From Isoetes taiwanensis (taxonomy: Eukaryota > Streptophyta > Lycopodiopsida > Isoetales > Isoetaceae): a DNA stretch of 64,000 nt. A model generated the notes under the pieces. That model was not told where the DNA came from, did no database searches, and saw only the letters and a program-made list of their open reading frames with translations. Every line of letters starts with the position of its first letter. Within the stretch, counting starts at the first letter, position 1. The DNA is taken from NCBI GenBank assembly GCA_021234155.1, contig JAJEKV010000058.1, forward strand, positions 8,740,992 to 8,804,991. Direction: 5' to 3'. A program made the position numbers and the translations under genes. This document shows, piece by piece, positions 32,967-43,036 of this stretch.

Positions 32967-34403
32967 ATGGCGGAGAACAGGAAGGTGGTAGAAGTGCCCA
33001 AAGCGGCAGTGGGCCTTGTGATTGGAAAAAAAGGAAGCAATCTGATGAAGCTCAAGGCCACACCCGGCATAATCAGTGTGCAAATTGTTCCCGAGAATCC
33101 TTACAGTGAAAGGCGCCAGATCGTGATCAGAGGAACATCTAATGAAGCAGTAGAAAAAGTGTGCTCTATGATTGAAAACATTGTGATTAATTATGTGAGC
33201 AGGGGCGATGGGCATCATCCGCCTTGGTCAGTGATTTGTTGCGCAACGCAAGATGAAGAAATCTGTGCAAAAGGGGTCCGATTTGTGGAGATAAGCAAAA
33301 TCCAAGCAAGACAATTGGGTCTGTTTAACGATCTGCCCAATTCCGACGAGCAGCTCCGTTTCTTTGCTTGTTTTGAATTTTCTCACACCAAAAGCCCTGT
33401 TTCTGAGCTTGAAAATTTGACCCAAATGCTGGCCTCCAGTTCGTTTGAGTATCAGAAAAGTGTCCAAGTTTTTGGGTCGCCTAAACCTGGTTTATATGCA
33501 GATCATATTGGGCGGGCTTTGTCAGATCTTAAATCTATGCCCGAGAAGCATTCCCTCAAATTTGAAGTGAAACTGGGCAAGTATTTACTCTATCCCGTGC
33601 AGAATGAAACAATTTATGAGGTAAATTTAGATCTGCTAAAGCAGCGTTTATCTCGAGGTCAGATCCGGCAACGTTTTGTAGAATTCAAAGGCTTTGCGGA
33701 TGTTGAGAACATGCAAAGGCTGGCTTGTTTTCTGAAAAAATCTGGATATGCAGAATCAAAAATTAGCTGCAAAATCTCAAGCCATGTGGTAGATTTGCGG
33801 GAAGAGAAGAAGTACCACGTTACGCTTCAGCCCAAGACCGATTTGAAGGAGATATTTAAAGGGCAGGGCGAATTCAACAAAAATCTGAGCTTGAAGGATG
33901 AAAATGTAGGAGCAGCAGAAATAATTACTGGGTTCAGATCAGATGGAACAAGGCACGGATTCGTGACGTTTTTAGTAGAAAAAAACGGTGCAGATTGCAG
34001 ATTGGCCATGCACAGCAAAAGGGTAAGATCTGAGGGGCCTGATGCAGTGGTGAAATGGGTTAAAGATGCATATGAGAAGAGAAAAGAGGGTTTTTTAGAT
34101 TTTGATTTAGGTGGTTCTTACAGGCCATCTATAGTACGTTACAAAGAGACTGTGGTTTTTGTTTCAAACGAGTTCAAGTTGAGCTTGAGTAGAATTGCTT
34201 CTAAGAAACTGGGTGATGGAGCTGCCATGTTTAGCTGGGAAGTCTCTTTGAAGAGCCTTGTTCTCAAACAAGAATGTTGTGATGTGTTGGCTTTGAAGAA
34301 TATAGAGGAGAGTGTTGTTCAATCCCATCTCCAAGACCTTGTTAAGGAAGCCCTCAAATTATCCCTTGGGGCTGGGCCACTATCAACCCTTCTTTCCCTA
34401 TGA
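32967..34403 (+). CDS. Intact intronless KH-domain RNA-binding protein
   Basis: Translation from the ATG at 32967 gives 478 residues; the open frame extends two codons upstream but without an ATG. Residues 9-75 form a type-I KH domain, with the hydrophobic strand VGLVIG, the GKKG loop at residues 20-23 and a following helix. KH domains bind single-stranded RNA or DNA through this loop. The remaining 400 residues are mixed alpha/beta in appearance, with no second GxxG loop and no domain I can name. No introns, frameshifts or stops interrupt it, unlike almost everything nearby. Its last 95 bp and the downstream 1.4 kb are duplicated at 40797-42104. Being intronless, it could be an old retrocopy, though no poly-A remnant is visible. 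It probably acts in RNA metabolism in nucleus or cytoplasm; there is no signal peptide. Confidence 0.85.
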   Translation: MAENRKVVEVPKAAVGLVIGKKGSNLMKLKATPGIISVQIVPENPYSERRQIVIRGTSNEAVEKVCSMIENIVINYVSRGDGHHPPWSVICCATQDEEICAKGVRFVEISKIQARQLGLFNDLPNSDEQLRFFACFEFSHTKSPVSELENLTQMLASSSFEYQKSVQVFGSPKPGLYADHIGRALSDLKSMPEKHSLKFEVKLGKYLLYPVQNETIYEVNLDLLKQRLSRGQIRQRFVEFKGFADVENMQRLACFLKKSGYAESKISCKISSHVVDLREEKKYHVTLQPKTDLKEIFKGQGEFNKNLSLKDENVGAAEIITGFRSDGTRHGFVTFLVEKNGADCRLAMHSKRVRSEGPDAVVKWVKDAYEKRKEGFLDFDLGGSYRPSIVRYKETVVFVSNEFKLSLSRIASKKLGDGAAMFSWEVSLKSLVLKQECCDVLALKNIEESVVQSHLQDLVKEALKLSLGAGPLSTLLSL

Positions 34404-35873
34404 TGCAACTTCCATGCTCTAACTATCCACTATAAAGTGTGCCCGTCGTTGTCACGCATAAGTATGGAACCCATGTTATCTAGACACATAAGTAGGAGCG
34501 TGTGTTAGTAAGATTACTATTATTATAAAGTATACCATAGTAATTATGGATGTAAGATTATCCTATATTATGAAATTTGCCATTTTGTAAGATTATCTTA
34601 TATTATGAATTTTGCCATGGTAGTTTTGGTTGTCGTTCTCCTTATGGTCTCCTTGTGTTCTCCTTATAGTCAGCATCATTCCCGCCAATTACATGGTTTT
34701 ATCTACTTTATCTTTCAGCCCCTGGGTAATACGATATTTTTTTTTGCAATTTTTCCTTTGTTAAGTATACCACAAATATGAAAGCCATAAATATGTACAT
34801 CTCTTCAATACAACATATAGCAAACATCTGCCCTCGTACATAAGACAGCCGTGCAAGACAAATCCTTATGTGGAGCTTCTTATGTGGTGTAGTTAATGCA
34901 TGTAAATGAAGTTGAATATTCGATAAGCAAAATTATACGATATAACCAATTTGTACAATGATTCTACCAAATATACAAAAAAATACTTGAATCGTGCTTT
35001 TTATAAAGGGCGTTGTATGATATGAGTGAAAAATTACAACAAACATGTGCTCAACTTTTCCAAACAACTTGTACTCAAGTGATGTCCTAAAGCAACTTAG
35101 ATGGTCTAAAGAATTTGAAATGAGTTAATAGTTATATACATGAAGAAAAGTAAATGATGTGTACTAACATTGTCACAACATATTGGACGACGGCTATGAG
35201 TCCCCTAGGTGCTTAAATATAACAATAGTTTTGGAGCTATGATCGGCAAACTTGGGCATGAGTTCTCAATGCGCTAAACTCCAACAGGACTACCATCGAG
35301 CAGAATTGGCTTAGCACTTATACTAATAGAATTGACATCAACCTATGGTTAGGGCTACTGAAAAATTATTAGTATTGGTTGGACAGTATTGGAAGTCTCA
35401 GGGGCTTCTTTGAATTCTTCAAATGTCATTGTAATTCCCAAGAGTATGTACTCTACATAGTATTCAATCCTGAAACGAAGGAGTTTGTCCTATAGTAGTT
35501 CAGGATTAAAGAAGACTAGAACATTAGCCATGAAGTACAAGCGTGGGTAGGGGGCTCCTCCTGTCTACACTTTCATTCTGTCCTAATTCTTTCTATCCAT
35601 CTCTAAAGAAGATAAGCATTGTAAAAGCCTTTTCTAGCCAACCAAGCTTCTCATCAAAAATCAGGAGATGAAAAGCAGCATGAGATACAAAGGTGAGCAT
35701 TGCACAAACTACGTTACAAACCACAAAAATAAAAACGTTGAATCCTGACACAGATGCTGCAACCGGTGCAACTACCACCACTATAATTCTCTGTAGTATG
35801 TTTTAGCAGTGTATAATAGTTTTTTCAGATGAAATCAATAGTTTCTGAGACCATTTTACTGTCAATAGTCTAG
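34308..35873. repeat. Segmental duplication, source copy (KH gene 3' end and flank)
   Basis: From GAGAGTGTTG inside the last KH codons to CTGTCAATAGTCTA at about 35873, the sequence is repeated in order at 40797-42104, with many substitutions and several indels. The stretch about 35370-35610 is absent from the other copy. Apart from the KH end it has no recognisable gene. Confidence 0.9.
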
Positions 35874-35894
35874 TTTTTATAATTTCGTATAAGT

Positions 35895-36408
35895 GCAAAC
35901 CAACACATAACAATCAACACATAACTAACTTTAACATTATTAACACAAACCATTGCATCCAGTGCATTTAAATTACAATCCCCCTGAAACCCCCTTCGGC
36001 TTGGGTGCATATTCACGGGGGAGGGGGGGGGTTGCTTCGGGCAGTAAGAGCTGTCGAATGAGCATATTTTTTCCTTTATTCATTGATATGGACCGTACAT
36101 AGCGATCCTCGTTTGTGGGGTTTGGCTGTACAAGATTTTGTATATTGTATATTGAGGTTTGCAAAATACTATAAGGTTTGAGGGAATGTATTTAATGGTG
36201 TTAATTTTGTACATGTATTGTAAGCTTTTAGGGGCTATTGCTACCCTACGCAACCTCCCGTGTGAACATGCACCCAAACCAAAGGGGGTTTTCGGGGGAT
36301 TTTCATTTAAATGCGTTGTATGCAATGGTTTGTGTTAATAATGCTAATGTCAGTTATGTGTTGATTGCTATATTAAAAAAAAAAAAAAAAATTGGGCCCT
36401 TCGGGCCC
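35895..36408. repeat. Foldback/MITE-like element, copy 2
   Basis: The outer arms match copy 1 (CCCCTGAAACCCCCTTCGG on the left and its counterpart on the right, with GTGCATATTCAC and GTGAACATGCAC). The centre (AGCGATCCTCGTTTGTGGGG) is not palindromic. It ends with a poly-A run and the hairpin GGGCCCTTCGGGCCC at 36394-36408. Copies 2 and 3 lie within 400 bp of each other. Confidence 0.85.
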
Positions 36409-36782
36409 TAACAAAGCAAACCCTGAGGATTTGAGCCTGGGCTAGTCTGAAGAGCAATGCACATTCAACGCCTTAGAAAAAGTATTGTATATAAACATGT
36501 TATTTAAATTATAATGATATTATAAAAGAAATTTAGAAATGCACATATAATTAGTAGCGACTTTATCATATTGGATTTGAACCCATTATGTTCGTGCATC
36601 TATATCTTTGCAAACGTATAAGATTGCACAACTGAACATTCTCACAAACACATTTTGTTTCCGTCTCAGTTCCCTGCATTGCATACCAAGGGCGGCTTAC
36701 CACAAATTGCATACTTTGGGAAGAAAGCAAAAGAATTAAAGACATTAAGACTTACCTGATGGTAGCTATTTCATTTTTGTAT

Positions 36783-37198
36783 AATCCCCCTTAAACCCCC
36801 TTTGGTTTTGGTGCATATTCACACGGGGGGTTACTCCGGGCAACGAGAGCTGTCGGATGGGCATATTCGCCCTTTATTCCAAGATCTGGACCGTACATAG
36901 CGATCCTCGTTTGTGGGGTATGCATGTACAAGTTTTTATATACTATATATTAAAGTTTGCAAAATACTATAAGGTTTGAAAGAATGTACTTAATGGTGTT
37001 AATTTTGTACATGTATTATAATTTTTTTGGGCTCTCGCTGCCCTACGTAACCCCCCCGTGTGAATATGCACCCAAACCAAAGGGGGTTTAAGGGGGATTT
37101 TAATTTAAATGTGTCAAATGCAATGGTTTGTGTTAATAATGTTAGTTGTGTGTTAATGGTTTGTGTTAACTAAAAAATTTTTTGGCCCCTTCGGGGCC
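36783..37198. repeat. Foldback/MITE-like element, copy 3
   Basis: It has the same design as copy 2, with arms containing CCCTTAAACCCCCTTTGG and its complement, centre GCGATCCTCGTTTGTGGGG, and the terminal hairpin GGCCCCTTCGGGGCC at 37184-37198. The left end begins inside the arm relative to copy 2, so this copy is truncated on the left. Compensated changes keep the terminal hairpin complementary, although its sequence differs from copy 2. Confidence 0.85.
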
Positions 37199-37747
37199 TT
37201 AAGGATGGTGTAGGGTTGCATCTCGAACCTTGGAATGCAAATATGCACTAAGGATTTAATATTTGAAGTATACTATGAATAACAGATAACCATCCTTTAA
37301 ATATTTAGAAGCTCACCTTTTAGAAACTTCTTCAAATACATTAGCTTGAACATTAAAAGGCTCAACCGAAAAGATTAACTAATCTAGTAGGTTAACCAGC
37401 TGGAACAAAGGGTATAGCAAATTCACCAACAGCTATACTCAGAGGGATGTTTCTAAGAGAATTTATATTTCAAGGCTTTACAATGAATCCGACCAAATAC
37501 CATTGTTTCCTCATCTAAATTGATTGGCTGTGCTTCGTGGTAACTGGTTATGAGATTTTGACAAGCATCTAGCAGTCATCCCTTTACATACAAGAATAAC
37601 AGATAATATGATAATGACTAGAGTTATATTTGTTAGTTTCAGATCAGATACACAGAATATTCAACAAGACTTCTCAAATATAAGCCATAATCGCAGACAG
37701 TTTGATAACGGGAACCATATTCACAGTTTTAAAATTAAATAGACAAA
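37199..37747. other. Non-genic stretch
   Basis: No open frame or repeat of note. It lies between the foldback copies and the exon-like blocks that follow. Confidence 0.5.
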
Positions 37748-40388
37748 GCGCTCACACTTTAATCTTCTTCGGACCATGGACCTTGAATCCTCAACACTGC
37801 AAGATCAAATTCATCTTCACAACACAAACCAGTTGTTGCAACTGGCACTACCTTTTCAACTACAGTTGTTGTAACCGGCACCGCCCAATATAAAGCCAGA
37901 AAATCAACTGCCAAAATAGTTTAAGGTTGGGTTCAGTTCTAGACCCCTTCGTCTTAGGGAGCTTTGCTTTGTTCCATGCAATAAATGTGCACAGGGTGAC
38001 CAAATTAACAAGGAAAGAAGGAAAAGGATAAAGAAAGAATAGAGAACAAGGCGTAAAACAATAGCCCAAGCAGGAGAAATCGTGACCCAGTTATGCAATG
38101 CCCTGGTTAAATGCCCAATTAGATAACGCCTGGTTAAAGGCCCTAGTTAAGTGCACTTAAGTACCTTCTGTGGAAATGCCCTGGTTGAATGCGTAAGTAC
38201 AACAGTCATGTGAATAAAGCCTATTGCTCATGACAATGAAGAGTGCGGATATTTGCCATTGCTATTATCAGCAGCAAAGCCATTTCAGCATAATATTCCA
38301 TCCAAGAAAGAGCTTTGCTATGGTTCAGAACCAAGGCATAGCTCCAAATACAAAAATTGAGCTAAAATGAAAGGGCAAAATGCATACTTCCAGATAGCCA
38401 GAAGCAGAGAAAATTGACCTGCTGCATGAAAATAGCCATGCCGAATTGTGTTAGCATTCACAAAGTATCTATCTAAAACTCATTCCAAAGCAACACTTAC
38501 CTTCACAAAAGTTCTTGAGGACCTTCTGGCATTAGACTATAAACCTTCGCAAAAGTTCCTGAGGCAACTGAAAAGAAAAAACATCAATGTTAAATCTTTA
38601 TGGAGTATATAAGCAGAGTAAAAGTGAGAAGAGCTACCAGAGGGGCTTCCTTTCTCTGATGCAATATGGCTGTATATTTCATGTCTTACGTAATTAGCCA
38701 AAACATGTGGAAGATCCAAATTCGTGCACCTGAGATTTGGATATTTCTTGACAATGTAGCGAGAGTGAAGCCTCATCCAACATAACAAGTGAGGAAAAAT
38801 TGGCAAAGCCATGGTAATGCTCAAGAATAGTAGATAAGCATATCCTGCACCATGACCTCATAAATATTCCAAGACCTCTATATTATGTGCTTTCTCAAAT
38901 GAATAACCCCCTTCTAATACGTACCTGCTCAATTTGATGCCCAAGTTTAGCATTACAATGTGGACGTTTCCATCCTGCCGAATCAGGTAGAGATATGGCG
39001 AAAAGTTTGGAAAATGAAATTAGGTCAAAAGGGAAACTAAAAAGGATTAAGAAGCTAAAAAGGAAGGGCTTACCTTGAATGACGGAAATAAGCATCTCGT
39101 AAATACTGGCCGGAACCACAAGATGCTGAGACAGAGATTTGGGGGTCAGTATTGCATTATTGCATGCTGGATTTGCAAGCACCGGACCGAGTCTGCATCC
39201 CAAATGTGTTGCAAAATGAATCCATCACATCCTCATTTATTAGAACCGACATTTGCTTCCCCGAATCTGTCCTGCTCAGCATACAAAATGACATATGATT
39301 TGTCCAATTTATATACACACTTTTACGCACCACGGACATGACATGTTTTTCCTTTTGGAAAGATCTGCCAAGCGCTTGAGATCGCGAGAATGCCAATCTG
39401 TTCTAATCTGGGACTGTCTTGATAAAATCAGAGCAATCGCTAGCATTAAAAATGCTAAGAAAGAAGGATAGAACAAACGGAAAACGAAGATCTCGAATTC
39501 AGAGAAAGAAAAACTGTAGAACCCTAAAGCATGCCCTCTTTTCCACAAACCCTAAAATAAGAGAGCTCGATGCTTGCATGTGTTTTGTGGGACTAAAAAA
39601 TAGATGGTTTTTTCATGGAGAAATATTCAAAGCTAAACCATTGCAAAATCATAGATAATATGGCATTCAAATATGAGAATACAGTGTGCGCTCTAGATAT
39701 ACTGATTAGTATGCCTCGCACAATACGCCCATCAAATCATATGAAAACCATAGCAAAAACTGTATAAAAATACAAAAAAAAACCCCTGTTATAATGCTAC
39801 ATATTACAATTCTACAAGGATACATTTCAGAGCATGATAGCCAGGATATTTAAATATCCATATCTTACCTAATTTAAGGAGATTAGTCTTGGGCACATCA
39901 AAATGAGGCTCGCCAAGAGAAAAGCATGGCGCATTGGTGGAATCTAAAGAAAACCTCTTCTTCTGGAACTAACCACGTTGCAACAACTGATGAAGCTTTC
40001 CGGACCAGAAAGGACTAGGAGCTTTATCAGCCTAAAAGACCTAACCAAGTTATAAAGAGCAATATTAAACAGAGAGTCAGCTATATACGGGCAACTAAGG
40101 TAAACAATGTGGACCTCTTTATCTTTATGGCAGTTTCTGGGCAGAATCAATAGAAAAAGATCTAAGGAACAACACAACAGGATGCCCTGTTGGTTTCTAC
40201 ATTGATGAGTTAGCACAAATATGTGTCCCATTCTGCTCTATGTAAATATCCTCTTTCCTAGAGTGATGCAGAAGAGGCTTTTTGTGACAAAACTCTTGAC
40301 CGCTTGCAAACATAGCTGCAGGTCTGGGTATAGTAGCATCTGGTAAAACAATTGGACCGGATCTTCCTGGCAGGTTTGGCATCATGCG
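37748..40388 (-). CDS. Possible multi-exon gene of unknown function
   Basis: Several minus-strand blocks look like exons. At about 40388-40206, MPNLPGRSGPIVLPDATIPR continues to a stop. At about 39199-39076, GPVLANPACNNAILTPKSLS ends at an AG/GTAAGC donor. At 38985-38933, GWKRPHCNAKLGHQIEQ lies between a CAG acceptor and a GTACG donor. At about 38800-38638, YPNLRCTNLDLPHVLANYV ends at a GTAGCT donor. At 37912-37748, VPVTTTVVEKVVPVATTG ends at a TAA stop after GPWSEED, behind a TTGGCAG acceptor. Frames between blocks were not all reconciled and I do not recognise the protein. It could be one gene, pieces of two, or a relic. Spaces between blocks hold nothing recognisable. Confidence 0.3.
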
Positions 40389-40796
40389 AAGAAAGCTTAT
40401 TACCCTAATAAGAACCCTAATGAACGATGCAGAACAGTGCAACAATGATCTAAGTATCAACATATTAATGATCCAAGTTCGATAATATAATGCATTTGCA
40501 AGCATCATAGATCTAAATCAAGAATATACCATTCCCAACTACCCAACGTATTTAGCATCAATTGGGTTATGAGTTTTGAATTTTTGATAATAATGAGGAA
40601 TGTCCGGGGGTGGGGGTTTCATATATACTTAAGCTAACTTTTACGTTTTGGCGGCCGAGCTGTATGTGTATCCATGGTTTTGGCACATGTTTCTTTGCAA
40701 GGCACAAGAGTTAGGAATATGTTTGAGGGTAGAGTTTGGTTCCTGGCCACTTGAGATACATTTAAGGGTCCTTGGAATTTTGGATGTGTGATGTGT

Positions 40797-42104
40797 GGGC
40801 TTTGATGAATGAGAGTGTTGTTCAATCCCATCTCCAAGACCTTGTAAAGGAAGCCCTCAAATTATCCCTTGAGGCTGGGCCACTATAAATCCTTCTTTCC
40901 CTATGATGCAACTTCCATGCTCTAACTATCTACTATAAATTGTGCCCAAAGCATTGCCCTTGAATAAATATGGACGCATGTTATATGGACACATAAGTAG
41001 GAGCGTGTGTTCATAGGATTGCTATTACAAAGTTTGCCATTTTAATTATGGAAGTGTACTTACACGGGTTGCATATAAGTAGGAGCATGTGTTGTTATGG
41101 ACCTCTGATGTAAGATTATCCTATATTATGAATTCTGCCATGGTAGTTTTTGTTATATCTATTCTTCTCATGATCAACATCATTCCACCAAATTACATGG
41201 TTTTATCTACTTTATCTTTCAGCCCCTAAGTAATACGATATTTTAAGTTGGTTGCAATTTTTCTATTTGTTAAGCATAGCACAAGTATGAAAGCCATAAA
41301 TATATACATCTGTTCAATACAACATATAGCAAACATCTGCCCGCCGTATATAAGACAGGCCGTGTAAGACAAATCCTTCTGTAGAGCTTCTTATGTGGTG
41401 TTAATGCATGTAAATGAAGATGAATATTCAATATCTAAAATTATAGGATATAACCAATGTATACAATGATTCTACCTGATACACAAAAAGAAACTACTAA
41501 AATTGTGCTTTTATAAAGGGTATTGTAATCTGATATGAGTAAAATTTTACAACAGATACGTGCTCAACTTTTTCACACAACTTGTATTCAAATGATGGAC
41601 TTTAACACCTAAAGCAACTTAAACAATCTAAAGAACTTGAAATGAGTTAATAGTTATATACATAAAGAGAACTAAATGATGCATACCAACATTGCCACGG
41701 CATATTGCATGATGGCTATGAGTCCCCTAAGTGCTTAAATATGACAATAGTTTTGGAGCTATGATTGGCAAACTTGGCCATGAGTTCTCAATGCGCTAAA
41801 CTCCAATAGGATTACCCTCGAGCAGAATTGGCTTAGCTCTTATACTACATAGAATTGGCATCAACCCATGGTTACGGCTATTGAAAAACTATCAACAAAC
41901 AATATGCCAAATAAGATCACAAAAACATCAAAGGCCTTTTCTAGCCAACTAAGCTTCTCGTCAAAAATCTGGAGATGAAAAGCAACATGAAATACAAAGG
42001 TGAGCATTGTACAAACTACTCTACCAACCACAAAAAAGATAAATGCCGAATCTTGACACAGATGATATCAATAGTTTCTGAGACCATTTTACTGTCAATA
42101 GTCT
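40797..42104. pseudogene. Segmental duplicate carrying a KH-gene 3' fragment
   Basis: The first 95 bp correspond to the last codons of the KH gene (SVVQSHLQDLVKEALKLSL-equivalent) and end at a stop (TAA) slightly earlier than in the original. The rest follows the KH gene's 3' flank to about 42104. There is no start region, so no protein is expected. The copy lacks about 240 bp present at 35370-35610. It ends 18 bp before the gypsy LTR. Confidence 0.85.
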
Positions 42105-42122
42105 ACGTCATGACTGGAAAGG

Positions 42123-43036
42123 TGTTACGACAAAATTTTTCCAATGAACAATCCTTGCCCGCGTGGTAAACGGCGATTAGCTTCCACCCACACCTTGGAT
42201 CCCAGATCCCCCTCGCTAATCACGCTGGCTTGCTTATATGTAAAGCACTCTCAGCAGACTAGATTCTTCCAGAACTCTGCCTGGATGAATATCAACCAGC
42301 TGCCCAAGCCCAATCCGACCCTTGGTAGTATCAATCTGCCCTGAGCCACAATCACAACCTCGGGCTGCTAAGGTCTAAGTCTTGATCCAAATGAGTTACT
42401 CTGGCAGTAGAAACGGCTCCTCTTAACTTCAGACCCAATTCCGCTAGTTCATCCAATTCCTTCTCCAGGCTTTATAATCCAGCCACTGGAGTTCACTAGC
42501 AGTCTACTATGGTCAAAACCGGCCAGCCTAGCCCTTGATTCGATCCAGATCATAGTTCTTTGCCACGAACTCTTCGATCTGTCATGCCGGCCTGATACAA
42601 TTTCGCTCCAATCCGTTATATATCAGGTTTTATGAACCCACCCAACCATTCAATGCCACGTGTCCTTTTAATAGTCATTTTAACAACCGTAGCTAACTTG
42701 CGTTCTTTTATATTAATGCATTTACCCCCTAGTAACCATACTAGTTCCATTAACAATAATATAATAATGCTAACCATGCACCCATATAGGTCTTTTGCCT
42801 CTACAAACCCCGCAGGCCCCTTCCGCACTAATATTTCCAAATATTAGTGCCCCTGCGATCTATTATTCGTCGCTAGCAATTATTACCACTTATCCCGCAT
42901 TCCGTCACCATAGACTGATTACAGTCAATATGGCCTATTAAATCAAAACTGCCCGGCGCGACCAACAGTATCCCCGTGCTCATGGACGTCCGTCAAGGGC
43001 CCGATTCCGGCTATGCCCTTGGGAGCACCTGTAACA
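42123..43036 (-). repeat. Ty3/gypsy element 1, 3' LTR (full length, 914 bp)
   Basis: It begins TGTTACGAC and ends CTGTAACA, so it has the TG...CA form with a 6-bp terminal inverted repeat. The flanking pentamer AAAGG (42118-42122) matches the one after the other LTR (48380-48384). It keeps about 270 bp (about 42515-42785) that the 5' LTR has lost, including the TATA-like word on the minus strand near 42618-42628. The element reads on the minus strand, so this is the downstream LTR. Confidence 0.95.

Noticed and set aside
36560-36640. tRNA-like sequence around GGATTTGAACCCAT
   Set aside because: Only a B-box-like word is present. No cloverleaf and no paired acceptor ends are seen, so at most it is an old SINE scrap.
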